From: Ichthyophis bannanicus | Lineage: Eukaryota; Chordata; Amphibia; Gymnophiona; Ichthyophiidae | Length of the DNA stretch: 64,000 bases | Direction of reading: 5' to 3' | Assembly (NCBI GenBank): GCA_033557465.1 | Contig: CM066034.1 | Span: 984,227,637-984,291,636 of the forward strand | In this document: in pieces, positions 42,629 through 54,885 of the stretch | How the letters are laid out: each line of letters starts with the position of its first letter | Position numbering within the stretch: the first letter of the stretch is position 1 | Notes under the pieces: generated by a model | Told to the model about the DNA's origin: nothing | The model's database searches: none | The model's input: the letters and a program-made list of their open reading frames with translations, nothing else | Position numbers and translations under genes: made by a program

Positions 42629-44374
42629 TCAGTCAGGTGGCTCATTGTTGACAGACTGACACCCGTAGCTGCTGTTATTGTATCGATCCATCTCATTGCT
42701 GGTCTTCCTCTTCTGCGTTGACCTTCTACCTTGCCAAGCATGATGTCTTTCTCTAATGATCTCTCTCTTCGCATGATGTTCAAAGTATGAAAGTTGAAGT
42801 CTTGTCATCTGAGCTTCTAAAGAAAGCTTAGGTTTGATCTTCTCTAGTACTAGCTGGTTTGTTCTTCGGACAGTCCATGGATACACAGTATTCGCCGCCA
42901 GCACCATAATTCAAAGGCATCAATTTTCTTCCTGTCTATCTTTTTCACTGTCTAACTTTTGCATCCATATGATATTATTTAAAATACCATGGTTTGGACA
43001 AGTCGTATCTTCATATGGAGAGAGACATCTCTGCTCCTGAGAATCTTGTCTAGGTCCTTCATAGCCATTCTGCCAAGAGCAATGCATTATCTGATTTATT
43101 GACTGCTTGTTGCTTCTTTGATAGTTGATCCAAGTAGGTTAAAGTTGTCCACGATTTCAATTTCTTCTCCTTCAACGATGAACTTATTGATTTTGCCAGT
43201 TGTCATGATCTTTGTCTTCTTTACATTAAGGTGCAGGCCCATTTAAAGACTATGTTCCTTGATCTTGAGAAGCAAATGTTTCAGATCGTCTTCACTTTCA
43301 GCCAGTAATGTGGTATTATCAGCATAGTGAAGGTCGTCGATGAGTCTTCCACCAATCTTCACAGTTCTGTTGTCTTCATGCAATCCTGCTTCTCTGATAT
43401 TTGTTCTGCATATAAATTATACAGGTTGGGGGAAAGTATGCAGCCTTGTCATACACCTTTGCTGATTTTAAACCATTCTGTTTCTCCTTGTTCCATTCAA
43501 ACTGTTTCTTTATCAATGTAAAGACTGTGCAAGAGAATGATCAGGTGTTTTGGTATACCCATGCTTCTTAATGTGGCCCAGAGTTTCTCATGGTTTACAC
43601 AGTCAAAAGCCTTGCTATAGTCAAAGCACAAATAGATATCCTTTTGGTATTCTTTAGTCTGAGGATCCATCTCACATCTACGATATCATCTCTTGCTCCT
43701 CGACCTTTCCTAAACCCTGTTTGCGCTTCAAGTAGTTCTTGTTCCAGGTATGGTTGTAGTCTCTTTTGAATAATCTTCAGTAGAATCTTGTTGGCATGTG
43801 GGATCAGAGCGATTGTGCGATAATTTCCACAGTCAGCTGGATCACCTTTCTTTAGTACTGGTATAAACACAGATCTTTTCCAGTCAGTTGGCAATGATGT
43901 TGTCTTCCATATTTCTTGGCAGAGCCTTGTAAGTACGGTAACAGCTGCATCAGATTGCTGTAATACTTCTATGGGAATGCTATCAATGCCTGGTGCTTTG
44001 TTCTTTGATAAGGCTTTCAATGCTGCTTCAACTTCTTCTTTCAACACCAATGGTTCCCGATCATAAGGTACAGGTTGAAACGGCTGCTGGTCCACTTGAT
44101 CTTTATCATATAAAAACTCTGTATATTCCTTCCACCTTTTCTTGATCTTCTCAGCATCATTCAACATAGCATCTTGAGCATCTTGTAACATTCCAATTCG
44201 AGGCTGGAACTTTTTCTTTAACTCTCGTAGCTTTAGGAAAGCCGATCTTGTTCTTCCTGTAATAGTTTCTGCTTCTATTTCCTTGCATGCGTCATTGTAG
44301 TACTTTTCCTTGTCTTGTCTTGCTGTGATCGTCTTTTTCTCCTTTGGCTTTAGCTTCACTGTGTTTCTGGGCAA
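42629..44374 (-). pseudogene. RTE reverse transcriptase, broken
   Basis: 44374-43595 encodes RSAFLKLRELKKKFQPRIG, KNKAPGIDSIPIEVLQQ, DWKRSVFIPVLKKGDPADCG, NYRTIALIPHANKILLKIIQ and EAQTGFRKGRGARDDIVDVR. Downstream frames are scrambled across the catalytic palm (43100-43600). At the C-terminus, 42783-42629 reads IMLGKVEGQRRRGRPAMRWID, typical of RTE. It would prime cDNA synthesis at nicked DNA. Not functional here. Confidence 0.78.
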
Positions 44375-44633
44375 TTTTCAGAGTTTCTTCCGTCATCCAT
44401 TTTGGCCGTTTTTGCTTTTTCACCTTTTGTAGAGACTTCTCACTTTCTTGCAATGTAACATTCTTGATATCATTCCATAACTCTTCTGGAGCTCTGTCAT
44501 TTGTATCTAAAGAAGCAAATCGATTTTGCAGGCAGTCTTTAAATTCCAGTGGTATATTCTCAAGATCATATTTTGCTACATTCATGACTGGCTTGCTCTT
44601 TTTCAAATTTAGCTTGAGCTTGCCTACTAGTAG

Positions 44634-45605
44634 TTAGTGATCTGTACCACAGTCAGCTCCAGGTTTTGTCTTTGTTGATGTTATAGAGCTTTTCCATCGT
44701 TGACTTCCACAGGGGTAGTCATTTGATTTTTGTACAATCCACTGGGTGAAGTCCAAGTGTACAGTTGCCACTTGTTTTGCTGGAAGATGTTTGAGATGAA
44801 TAGACTGTTGATCTTGCAAAATTCTATCAGTCTTTCTCCAGCTTCATTTCTGTTGCCAAGGACTTCCAATAGTGTGGGCATCCCTCACCTATATAACCTA
44901 TAACCTTGAGGTTCTGCTGCATAACTTGTAGTTAGTTCTCCCATTTCTCCCCTAATTCCCCTGCCCCATCCAAGTTCATGTCCCCGTTGAATGTTTAATG
45001 TAACTGCTTGTTTCTGTTTATAACCTGTTCTATGTAAACTAGATTCTATGTTATATACCTGTTCTATGTAAAGTTGGTTTGACGGCTCACGTTCTATGTA
45101 AACCGTGCTGATTTTAAATAGTGTGGTATATAAAAGCAAGCAAACAAGCGAATGAATGAAAGAACATTTATTTTCCAACCATTTCGCCTTTTTTTGAGAT
45201 GCCATCTTTTGCGTTCCATTCACCCATGACTATCAGAATATCCTGTTTGCATGTTCTGTCAATATCAGCTTGTACTTGTTCATAGAACTCATCAATTCCA
45301 TCCTCTTCTGCAGCTGTTGGGGCATATACTTGAATTATAGTTGTGTAGATAGGCATTCCTTGTAGATGAATAGAAATTAAGCATTCACTGACTGCATTGT
45401 ATTTCATTATAGTTCTTGCAAGTTTCTTCTTAATTATAAATGCAACACCATTTCTTCTTTGTCTTTCATTTCCAGCATAGTAGACCATGTGACCATCTGA
45501 TGCAAAGTGCCCGATGCCAGTCCATTTCAGTTCCCTGACACCGAACAGATCAATTTGTCCACATTCCATTTCATTCTTGACCACCTCCAACTTCCCTTGG
45601 TTCAT
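44634..45605 (-). pseudogene. RTE endonuclease, broken and interrupted
   Basis: 45605-45168 begins MNQGKLEVVKNEMECGQIDL and has GVRELKWTGIGHFASDGH, NGVAFIIKKK, IIQVYAPTAAEEDG and GEWNAKDG (GDWNAK-type motif with Glu replacing Asp). After the L2-tail insertion it continues at 44881-44640 with GERLIEFCKINSLFISN, TWTSPSGLYKNQ and GADCGTDH. This is an AP-like endonuclease that nicks target DNA. The Glu at the catalytic Asp position would impair it. Confidence 0.78.
44885..45165 (+). mobile_element. L2-like LINE 3' tail inside the RTE element
   Basis: Repeated GTTCTATGTAAA units, then GTGTGGTATATAAAAGCAAG and a CAAGCGAATGAATGAAAG tail. The endonuclease codons of the RTE stop and restart on either side. 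Confidence 0.65.
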
Positions 45606-46059
45606 GCTTCGTACGTTCCATGTCCCAATATGTAAGACATCTTTGCAGCTTCTGACTCATTTCATGCGCAGCTACATCACAGTCAGACGTTCCGAGGGCT
45701 TTGATCCAACCACATCATAAATGCTGGCTTTACTCTGGCTTCAGCTCCTCCCCAGTAGCCAGTTGAGTACCTTCCGACCTGGGGGGTTTCATCTTCCAGC
45801 ACAGTGCAGTTTGTTTTGTTGTGACTATCCATTGGGTTTTCATGGCAAGTTTAAGTTTAGTGTTGTTGCCATTATCACATCCACTGCCAACACTGTCCCA
45901 TTCTGCTGCTGCCCAGATGGGTGGTTTGTCTTGGTCTGGGCACCTCAGCTGAGACCTGTCCATCTTGGGAGACCCTGCCAGTAGTTAAACTACCAATAGT
46001 TTAGCCCTCAGCATTACTGATGCACACAAGCCCTCACAGCATGACAAGCTGCAAACCAG

Positions 46060-46305
46060 CTGTTAGTATAGCTAGGTTTAAAAGAGGTTTGGATACGTTC
46101 CTAGAGGAAAAGTCCATAAAGCATTATTAAAAAGAGGACTAGGGAATTCCACTGCTTACCCTGGATTAAGCAGCATGGAATCTGTATCTTTTTGGGAACC
46201 CGACAGGTACTTGTGACCTGGCTTGGCTGCTGCTGGAAATGGGATACTGGGCTTGATGTCCCTGGGTCATCAATAATTGTATCTGGGTCTGGTTGTAACA
46301 GAAAG
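46060..46305 (+). mobile_element. CR1 3' UTR fragment
   Basis: GGTTTGGATACGTTCCTAGA, GGATTAAGCAGCATGGAATC, GGGATACTGGGCTTGATG: the CR1 3' UTR also seen at 49728-49905. It abuts decayed DIRS copy F. Confidence 0.8.
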
Positions 46306-46511
46306 ATATACAAATCAGCTATCCAGGATGAGATTGTCCATTTGGAAGCAGGCTGGCCTGACATATTTGGGTTAAACTTAACAAAAAGCTGTGAGGAAAT
46401 CCACAAGCTCTTCATTACATGCAGATAGTATAAGAGAGCCCTTCTACAGTCCAGAGAGTCCATGTGAGGTCCTGGAAAGCAGCATGGAAGTGAAGACGAC
46501 AAGAGGGCTGA

Positions 46512-47012
46512 ATGAACCTCTGTCTGCTTTCCCAGAATCCTCTCTGAAAAACTCCATTTTGAAATGAATGCATAAGAAAGTCTCTGTGTGTGTACTGTGA
46601 ACTTTCAAACTGCTGAGAAGACGAATTGCAGACAGAATGTTTTACCCATGACTATACATAAACAAGGGAAAGACAGGAATTGGGGGAGGTTAAGGGAGAT
46701 AGGACAGAGATAAGACCCCTGCAAAAGACCATAAAACAAGAGAAAGAAAATAATGTGTTCCTATGTTATTGTAAGGGAAAGCAAATGTATAAAATAGTGC
46801 TTTGTACAATGTAACTTAGACAGACAGTGTCTGGAACTCTGTATTGAGTGATGTCACTTTCTGCCTCACAGGATAACACTGTTATATTTGCTGCAGACCT
46901 ATGTATTTTAGTTCAATAAATTAGATTGTTTTTTTTACTTATAAAGTTGCACTGTCTTACAAATTTATACACAAATTATAAGGAGTAGGCGAGGTCTAAT
47001 ATTGGGGTGACA
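46512..47012 (+). mobile_element. Probable solo LTR inside DIRS copy F
   Basis: About 500 bp that interrupt the YR codons of copy F. There is a TATA-like TATAAAATAGTGC at about 46788 and a polyadenylation signal AATAAA at about 46915, spaced like U3 and R of an LTR. The start near TGAATGAACC and the end near GGGGTGACA are not proven, and I see no clear duplication. Orientation plus. Confidence 0.5.
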
Positions 47013-47293
47013 CGCAACACTAAGGCACAAATAAAAAAGCCTCAATAGCAGGACAATAGTTAGTTTCGGATATCCATCTCATTCAATCTTGGGAAGGAAT
47101 TTCGGGCGAGTATAGAGGATCACCTTGTTGTGGAGGAACCAAGTATAGGAAGGATAGTGAACTAGTCTAAAGCTCATTTACCCTTCTTACCGAGATTATT
47201 GCCACAAGGAAAGTGGTCTTCCAGGTGAGATGTTTCAGGGAGGCTGACCTCAAGAGTTCGAAGGGCAACTTCATAAGTTCTGAGAGAACCACA

Positions 47294-47656
47294 TTAAAAA
47301 AGGTACCACACAGATGGTGGTGCTATGACTGGAGGTTTGGTGTTCATGAGGCCCTTCATGAACCTCGTGATTACAGGATGTACAGAGATGGGTCTACCCT
47401 CCACAGGAGCATAGGAGGACGTTATGGCTGACAGGAGATATCTAACCAAAATAGTCTGTAGGCCTGAGTTGGAGAGGTATGCCAATACCTGGCTGAGGGG
47501 GCAGGACACAGGGTCCTGATTGTGGGACACAGGGTCCTGATTGTGAGACACAGACCATGGTGTAAAACGAGACCCTCTTTCATTGGTAGGAGTTTTGGGT
47601 TGCTGGTTTTTTGGAGGCTGGGATAATTGCGAGTGCTTCTTCTGACAGAGGGTCAA
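47294..47656 (-). pseudogene. YR N-terminal remnant of DIRS copy F
   Basis: VLAYLSNSGLQTILVRYLLSA and PVEGRPISVHPVITRFMKG match VLQYLLYLSNLG and PVDGRPLSNQPLVARFLRG of copy B. A duplicated short unit (SHNQDPV twice) is a local tandem copy at 47504-47543. Confidence 0.75.
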
Positions 47657-49727
47657 CAGTCTTCATGCCTTGTTTATGTAACAGGAGGCCAGGGAGGCTC
47701 TTGAGGATGGGATGCAATAGGTAGCCGTGGTTTTGAAAAAGGAGGAAGGGGTGGTTTCCCCAGTGGTAAGCTAATGGTGAGCTACAAAAATGACTGTAGT
47801 CCTGTCCATTCAAATCCTGAGCGCATTTTAAGTCAAGAGCAGGAACCACGGAAATATATACAGGAGCCCATGGCTCCAAGAAATTGTGAAGGCAACATGT
47901 GCCCAACGATTATTGCTGGGTCAGATGGAGCAGAACAACATTTGGTTTTCTCAGCTGAGGTAAAGAGATCCACTTCTGGCATGCCCCACAAACTGAAGAT
48001 TTACTGGAGGACTTCTGATTGATCTACGGACCATTTGTACAAATCCAGGCCCCGGCTGAGTGTGTCTGCGATCTGGACAAATACATTGCTCATAGGATGG
48101 TACTGATGGCCCTTGCAAGAAGCCAGAGACACAAGGCCTCTCAAATGTCAGAGAGAGAGAGCCTGAATCCCCTTGTTTGTAGATGTAAAACATGGTGATT
48201 TAATTGTTGGTCTTGCGGGCCCAGGATTTGAAGGTGGTGAGGGCATAGAACACTGCTCGAAGCTCCAGGACATTGGTGTGCAGAGCATTTTCTTGGACCA
48301 TCCATACTCTGTGTGGTCAGATACAGTAGGTGTGCTCTCCATCAGTGGACAAAGGCATTGATTATAAGGAGGAGATGATGCCAAGGCTATTGGAACAAGT
48401 GGCCCTATTCAAAGTTTGATGGTGTGGCCCACTAGCAGAGGAATCTCTGGAGGTTCTGGAAATTTCACCCTGAAATGACAAAGTATGTTGACTCCAGTTC
48501 ACTTTTAGGTGCCATTGGAGTGGGCACATATACAGTTGCACCAACTGAACAACATGGGCCAAGGCTGCCATGTGTCCCAGCAGTCGAAGAATTGCATGAG
48601 CAGAGATGCGCTGGCATTATGCCATTTTGATACTAAGTTGCCGGAGGATCAGGGATCTGTCGCTGGACAAATATGCTTTGGCAGACATTGTATCTATGTA
48701 TGCTCCGATGAAGCATAACTACTGTTGGGGCTGCATTCGGATTGCTGGGTGTTCACAACGAAGCACAACACTTTTAGGGCATCCATTGCGCTTTGTACTG
48801 TGAGGACTGCCTTTTCCTTGGAAGTGGCAGAGATGAGCCAATCATCGAGGTAAGGAGATGTTACGAAATGAGGCCAGACTACTTCCAGGCATTTGGTGAA
48901 GACCCAAGGAGCAGAGGACAGGCCAAAAGATAACTCTGTACTGATAATGTTGGTCTTGGAATTTGAATCAAAGATATTTCCAAAGCTGGGGGGGGGGGAG
49001 GTGGGGGGGGGGGAGATGGGGATGTGGGTGCATGCATCCTTCAGATCCAGGGAGCTTAGCCATTCGTTGTGGTGTTGTAGCAGGAGGATGGTGTTAAGGG
49101 TGTTAATTTTTAACTTCCACTTTACATACAGATTAAGATCATGGCAGTCGAGGATGGGCTGAAGTCTATCTATCTGACTTCTTTGGAATAAAGGAAGAAT
49201 TTGGAGTGGAACCCTGGTTCAGTTGGTGTGGGGGAACCTGCTCCATGACTTGGCTGTGGAGCAAGTTGTTGTTCTCCTCATGCAGGATGGACGTGTTCAG
49301 CTGAGACCTTGCAATCGCTGGGTTGTACATGGAGAGAGCTTTGAGAAGATGATATTGTATCTTTTTTTGGCAACGTTGAGGTTCCAGTGATCCTAAGTCA
49401 TATATTGCCGTCTCCCAGAAATGCCAGATTTGTCCTCCCACTACTAAGTAGTCAAAAACTGGGGTTCAATTTGGTAAATGGCCAGGCAGGGTAGACTGTT
49501 GCTTCCTCTCCTGGGGCCATGATCAACAACTATAGGCAGGGCCGGGGAGACGCTGCACCAGTGGTCTGGAATAAGGCTGGAACCACCAAAGCTGATAAAA
49601 TTGCTTAAGTATTGGTAGCAATATGTCCTCCAGAACTGGGGTCACTGTGGTTGAAGAGGTTGTGGCATGGGATCTGCCAGCTATGCTACAAATTCTCCAA
49701 CCACAGAGGAGTGGTCTTTATCACAAA

Positions 49728-49905
49728 CCATTATTAAAAAGGAGCAGGGAAATCCACTGCTTACCCTGGGATAAGCAACATGGAATCTGTATACCTTTTT
49801 GGGAACCTGACAGGCACTTGTAATCTAGATTGGCTATTGTTGGAAACAGGATACTGGGCTTGATGAACCTTAATCTGACCCAGTATGGCATATCTTATGT
49901 TCTTA
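49728..49905 (+). mobile_element. CR1 3' UTR fragment inside DIRS copy F
   Basis: GGATAAGCAACATGGAATCT, GGATACTGGGCTTGATGAAC, then GACCCAGTATGGCATATCTT and ATGTTCTTA, the terminal repeat-like end of CR1. Confidence 0.85.
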
Positions 49906-50520
49906 ATTTCAGTGGACTGGAAGGGCTATTATTTCCTTGGGGGCACTGCAAGCTCTAAGGATGGACTGGATTTATTTGCTGGAGTCTGGGCATCGCTAAA
50001 GGCGAGTACTCTCGAGATCTTTTGCAGAAAGTATGGGATAGCAGTAGTCTTCTGGTTTTCCTTACCTTCTAGTGAGGAGGTGTCCTCCAAATGCTGGGAG
50101 TAAGATGGGCTCAGGAGAGAGCAGACATCTCCACAACACGGTGGGAGTGCACCAATCGACAAGGGGCAGTGAAGTGGTATGGACAGTCCCTCGGGGGGCT
50201 TCAGTTGCTTCACGGAGGACTGCTTTTTGAGATGGAGAGCTGGTCTTCCTGCGGAGGTGCACACTACAGGATAGCAGCGCTATCCTGCATAAACCTCCTG
50301 AGGAGGGAGGATATCATTGAGGAGTTTGGACTGTTTGGCTCCTTAGATGGAGGGGTGCCCCTTCTGGGGAGAGATCAGGCATGGACATTTCCTGATGTTT
50401 GCACAGCTTACTGGGGGGGGGGGGGGTTGCTGGGTTGCTGCTATCCTTCTCAGACATTTGGTGCTTATTGCTGCTGTTGCTAGATTTACCCTGGTCTGTG
50501 GACAAGCTACCTACTGTTCC

Positions 50521-50821
50521 CCCAGTGACAGCTTTTGAATAAAGTTGTTTGGAGGGTTTAGATCTATGTTTTACTTCTGGTTCCCAACATTCTCTGGGAA
50601 GAATCGGCCCATGAGAGTCTGGGCAGCTGCTTCAAGGGTTTGCAGGTGAGGGAGTGGAGCACTGGGTCAGAGTCTGCAGGCTCTGAGCTGCCCCCCACCG
50701 GAGCCAGCGCTGGGAGGGAGTCTGCCTCCGGTCACATGGGAGGCCTAGCTGCCCTCAATCGTGCCTTGTCTGGGCCTGATGGGACTGAGGCAGTTAATCT
50801 GGAAGGAGCCGCGACCATGTA
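50521..50821. other. Unassigned region left of DIRS copy E
   Basis: GC-rich with an open stretch of 60 codons (50640-50822) of no recognised type. It continues, after removal of DIRS copy E, into 56607-56800. Confidence 0.4.
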
Positions 50822-50865
50822 AAGGAGAAATTAGGCCTTACCTGCTAATTGTCTTTCCTTGAGTT

Positions 50866-50998
50866 CTCTCCGGGCCAGTCCAGGTACATGAGAGTAGTCA
50901 ATCCCTTCCAGCAGCTGAGGACTGAAAAAACAAACTCTTTGCTGACAGGCTACCTAACTCCCCCTGCCGATAGAGCCTCAGTCTACCCCTGTCCAAGC
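50866..50998. repeat. Left inverted terminal repeat of DIRS copy E
   Basis: About 130 bp ending CCGATAGAGCCTCAGTC. The reverse complement is at 56472-56597 with few differences. Confidence 0.88.
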
Positions 50999-51339
50999 AG
51001 TAGGAACCCCAAGTATAACTCACTTCGAACCAAAAAACAAACAAACAAACCAAAAACCTTGATCTGCCAACCGACCATAACCCAGGACAGGAACCCCTAT
51101 CCTTAGCGTTAGGAAGCATCTGTTACAATCTCACAAAGCCATCCTAGGAGCCAATGGCATCCTTTTCCACTTAATTTTCGGTTACATTTGCTTCTTTTTT
51201 TTTAATTTTTTTTTTTTTTTCGTTAGCGGAAGCCCACACAATCCTCTTTGGCCCCTGCTACACACCTGATAGACCCCCAGTCTACACAGAAAACCTCGCC
51301 GACCGAACCGGCAACCCCTCGCAGGCACACCGGGCGGGA

Positions 51340-51445
51340 CCTGGACTGGCCCGGAGAGAACTCAAGGAAAGACAATTAGCAGGTAAGGCCTAATTTCTCC
51401 TTCCTATTCGTCACTCCAGGCCAGTCCAGGTACATGAGAGTAGTA
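51340..51445. repeat. Internal complementary region of DIRS copy E
   Basis: GGAAAGACAATTAGCAGGTA and AGGCCTAATTTCTCC complement the left end. TTCCTATTCGTC and CTCCAGGCCAGTCCAGG complement the right end. The join reads through one CTT (AAG complement). Confidence 0.88.
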
Positions 51446-52500
51446 CCAAAGCAGTACCTAAAATCGGGAGGGTCCTGCGAGCCCTGCTACAATAGCTGAG
51501 GCCCCAACCTTCGCATCCCCCCCGAGCCTGAACATCCAACCTATAGGGCTTTGCAAAAGTATGAAGCGAGGACCACGTTGCCGCCCGACAAATATCCACC
51601 GGCGGAACCAACGCAGACTCTGCCCAAGACGTAGCCTGACCTCGCGTAGAATGCGCCCTGAGACCCTGGGGAGGCAACCACCCCTCCGCTTCATAGGCCG
51701 CGGCTATCGCCCGCTTCACCCAGCGTGCGATAGAAGCCTTAGTAGCCGCTTCCCCTCTACGAGGACCTCCGAAAAGGACGAACAACCTATCGGACCTCCT
51801 AAACGCCTTCGTGGCTCTGAGATATCTCTTCAGCACACGACCCAAATCCAATTTCCCAAGTGAACGATCCAGTGTCTCTCCGTTCTGACCCTGAAACGTG
51901 GGAAGCGAAACTGACTGATTCATGTGAAAAGCAGACACGACCTTAGGAAGGAAAGACGGTACCGGCCGCAACACCACTTTTTCCGCCGTAAAGCGCTTGT
52001 AGGTCCAATACTCTTCTCGCGGAACACAACGCCACGAGGAAGGCGGTCTTCCAGGATAGTTCCCGCAGACTCACCGACGGCACTGAGTCAAACGGCGGAC
52101 GCGTCAAAGCCTGCAGCACCAAGTTTAAATCCCAAGGTGGCACGACTCGCCGAAGCGGAGTTCTAATATTCCTAGCCGCTCTAAGGAAATGACGAATATC
52201 CGGATGGGACGCGAGAGTGCCTCCCTGCACTCTCCCCCGATAACAAGCTAGTGCTGCCAACTGCACTGAGAGCAAACTAACGGCCAGACCCTTTGAGGCC
52301 TTCTTGCGGAAAAGACAGGATCTCGGGAAGACCAGACGCGCCCGGCTTAACAGAACGGCCTTCACACCAAGCTTCAAAAATGCGCCAGACACGGATATAA
52401 GCCTCGGACATTGACCTCTTCCTGGACTGTAACATTGTGGCTATCACAGAACTCGAGTAACCTCGACGCTTCAACCGTTCCCTTTCAAGAGCCAAGCCGT
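51411..52500 (-). pseudogene. YR tyrosine recombinase of DIRS copy E, two frameshifts
   Basis: The N-terminal part (GYSSSVIATMLQSRKRSMSE, YIRVWRIFEAWC) is in the frame ending at 52277. A shift near 52310 leads to 52392-51943 with SVQLAALACYRGRVQGG, SWKTAFLVALCSARRVLDLQ (catalytic Arg). A second shift near 51980, by an A-run, leads to 51977-51411: VVLRPVPSFLPKVVSAFHMN, LDLGRVLKRYLRAT, then LRAHSTRGQATSWAESALV (HxxR) and ICRAATWSSLHTFAKPY (likely nucleophile Tyr). All catalytic motifs are present, only the frame is broken. The enzyme integrates DIRS circles at short shared cores. Confidence 0.85.
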
Positions 52501-54885
52501 AAGCAAGAATCGATCCGCCTGAGGCATTAACACCGGCCCTTGGCTTAGCAGGATGACGCGGCTGGGCAGCCGCCAAGGAATATCCACCAGAGGTCGCACG
52601 AGATCTGCATACCACGGCCGTCTTGGCCAATCCGGAGCAATCAGAATAATCTTGACATTGTGGCTCGCCACCCGCTGAACCACTCGTCCTATCAGCGGCC
52701 ATGGCGGGAACACATAAAGCAGCCCTTGTTCCGGCCAAGGCTGCACCAAGCCGTCGAGCCCTTCCGACATCCGCTCTCTTCGCCTGATGAAAAACCTGGT
52801 TGCTTTGGCATTGGCAAGGGTCACCATGAGATCCATGACAGGCTGACCCCACCGCATCGTAATGTTGTGAAACACCGCCATGTTCAACTCCCACTCTCCG
52901 GGATCTAGAAGATGGCGACTGAGGTAGTCGGCCTGCACGTTGTCCTTCCCTGCCACATGTGCCGCCGATAACGCTACGAGATAGCTCTCCGCCCACTGCA
53001 TTAGCAGCTGACTCTCCTCCAACAATGCTACGCTGCCCATACCGCCCTGCTTGTTGATATAAGAAATGGTCACCGCGTTGTCGGAGAACACCCGAACCGC
53101 TCGACCCTCGAGTAGATGGGCAAACTCCTGTAACGCGAAACGCACTGCTCTCAGCTCCAATCGATTTATTGACCAACTGCTCTCCTCTGCAGACCATGAG
53201 CCCTGTGTTACCTGAGCCAGACAATGAGCCCCCCAGCCGGCTAGGCTGGCGTCCGTCGTGACCAACACCCACTGTGGCTGGTCCAGAGGAATCCCTGCTC
53301 GAAGATGCTGGGGAACCAACCAACACCGCAGACTGTCGCACACCTGCTCTGGGCATACTAACTTCCGAGAAAGAGGATGATCCTGCGAAGACCATCTGGA
53401 CAGCAAGGCCTGCTGAAGCGGACGCATATGTGCCCTTGCCCATGGAACAAGATCTAGGGCCGCCGCCATGGAACCCAACAACTGTAAGTACTTCCAAGCC
53501 GTCGGCGCTCGCAGACCCAAGGCGGCTTTTACCTGAGCAAAACTCTTTTGCATCCTGTCCACTGGCAGAAACACTGAACCTATCTCCGTGTCGAACACAG
53601 CCCCCAAATACTTCAGACGCGTCACCGGCTGCAACTGACTCTTTGCTCGGTTGATGACCCAACCAAGCTGACCGAGGAACTCCACTACTCGGGCTGTCAT
53701 TGCGACGGACTCCTGCCGAGAGGACGCCCGGATCAGCCAATCGTCCAGATATGGGTGTACTCAAATTCCCTCCTGTCTGAGCGCTGCCGCCGCTACCACC
53801 ATCACCTTGGTGAAAGTTCGCGGCGCTGTCGCCAGTCCGAACGGCAACACTCGAAACTGAAAATGACCCATGGGAACTGCAAAACGTAAATACTTTTGAT
53901 GATCCTTTCTGATCGGAATGTGCAAATAGGCCTCCGTGAGATCTATGGACGAAAGAACTTCTCCTGGCTTTACCGCCGGAATAACCGACCATAGGGTTTC
54001 CATCCGAAAATGCGGCACTCGCAAACAGCGGTTCACGTGTTTGAGATCCAGAATTGGCCGAAAAGAACACTCTTTCTTTGGGACCACAAAATAAATCGAG
54101 TATCGACCTGAGCCGCACTGGTCTTGGGGCACCGGCACCACCGCTTGAAGGTGCAGCAGGCGCTGCAACGTTACGCTGACCGCCAACCTTTTCGCCAGTG
54201 GACCACACGGGGCTATCACCAGGGCATCCGCTAGCGGATGCGCAAACTCGAGCGCATAGCCTTCGCGGATAATCTCCAGCACCCACCGATCCGTAGTTAT
54301 GGCGGTCCAGGCGGAGAGAAGGTCCTGCAAACGACCTCCTACCGGAATCTCCACCTGGACCTGCAAACCTTCATAGCGGCTTCTTAGCAGAGTTCTGCTG
54401 GGAACCGAAATAGCCCTGCTGAAACCTCTAGCTCCTCGAAAGGACGGCCCTCTGGATACAAAACGGCCTCTGTTATAAGGCGCAAAGCGAGGGCCTCGAA
54501 ACCTGCGGAATTCCCTACCTTGACCTCTTGGCAGGGAACCCGACTTAGCCGCTCTCGGCTGGTCTTCCGGAAGACGTCCTCCTTTGGAATCTCCCAAATC
54601 CTTTACAAATTTTTCCAGCGCTTCCCCAAAAAGCAGTTTGCCCTTGTAGGGAAGTTTACTAAGTCGGGACTTCGAAGAAGCATTCGCCGCCCAATTCCTC
54701 AACCAAAGAAAACGCCGGGCTGCAATCACGGACGCCATGGATTTCGCGGAAATTCTGACCAGATCATAGAAGGCATCAGCCATATAGGCCACCGCCGACT
54801 CTAGCTTTGCTCCTTCCGCAGACGGATTCTGTTCGCCATCCGGACTCGGAGCAGCCTGCAGCCACCGAATAGACGCCCTGGACAC
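52471..54885 (-). pseudogene. Gag C-terminal block, RT, RNase H and methyltransferase-like polyprotein of DIRS copy E
   Basis: One frame of about 804 codons with a single in-frame TGA at 53761. Order: Gag block (AARRFLWLRNWAA, LSKLPYKGKLLFGEALEKFV), an RG-rich linker (GREFRRFRGPRFAPYNRGR), RT (GRYSIYFVVPKKECSFRPIL, SSIDLTEAYLHIPI, FQFRVLPFGLATAP, and HPYLDDWL just after the TGA), RNase H (TTDASLAGWGAHC, LELRAVRFAL, FSDNAVTISYINKQGG, ADYLSR, so all four acidic residues are present), and a methyltransferase-like tail (MDLMVTLANAKATRF, LLYVFPPWPLIGRV, ILIAPDWPRRPWYADL) ending TAWLLKGNG. Apart from the stop the polymerase looks complete. Confidence 0.88.

Larger units (their letters stand above)
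42545..46040 (-). mobile_element. RTE-type LINE, near full length
   Basis: Minus-strand element. The 3' end has an AAC repeat tail (TTGTTGTTG at 42554-42572) next to GCCGTTGAGTCGATGTCGAC, a signature of RTE/BovB-like 3' ends. RT and endonuclease remnants run upstream, and the 5' region 45700-46000 contains CCTTCCGACCTGGGGGG. It is split by an L2 tail at 44885-45165. Multiple stops and frameshifts. Confidence 0.8.
46306..50520 (-). mobile_element. DIRS-like YR retrotransposon, copy F, heavily decayed
   Basis: Minus strand: YR C-terminal part 46510-46310 (LDCRRALLYYLHVMKSL, FNPNMSGQPASKWTISSWIAD), YR N-terminal part 47656-47294 (VLAYLSNSGLQTILVRYLLSA, PVEGRPISVHPVITRFMKGL), methyltransferase-like and RNase H region about 47700-48560, RT about 48800-49460 in many frames. 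A probable LTR (about 46512-47012) and a CR1 tail (49728-49905) interrupt it. Left boundary is hidden by the CR1, the right boundary is unclear. It is one of the oldest DIRS copies here. Confidence 0.72.

Noticed and set aside
48980..49020. G-run cluster as a G-quadruplex regulator
   Set aside because: Lies in decayed DIRS copy F; similar G or C runs occur throughout and look like slippage.
52277..54286. 669-codon minus-strand ORF across copy E as a separate protein
   Set aside because: It overlaps the motif-bearing RT/RNase H frame and only its last 80 or so codons are recognisable (YR start). Kept as an overlap finding, not a gene.
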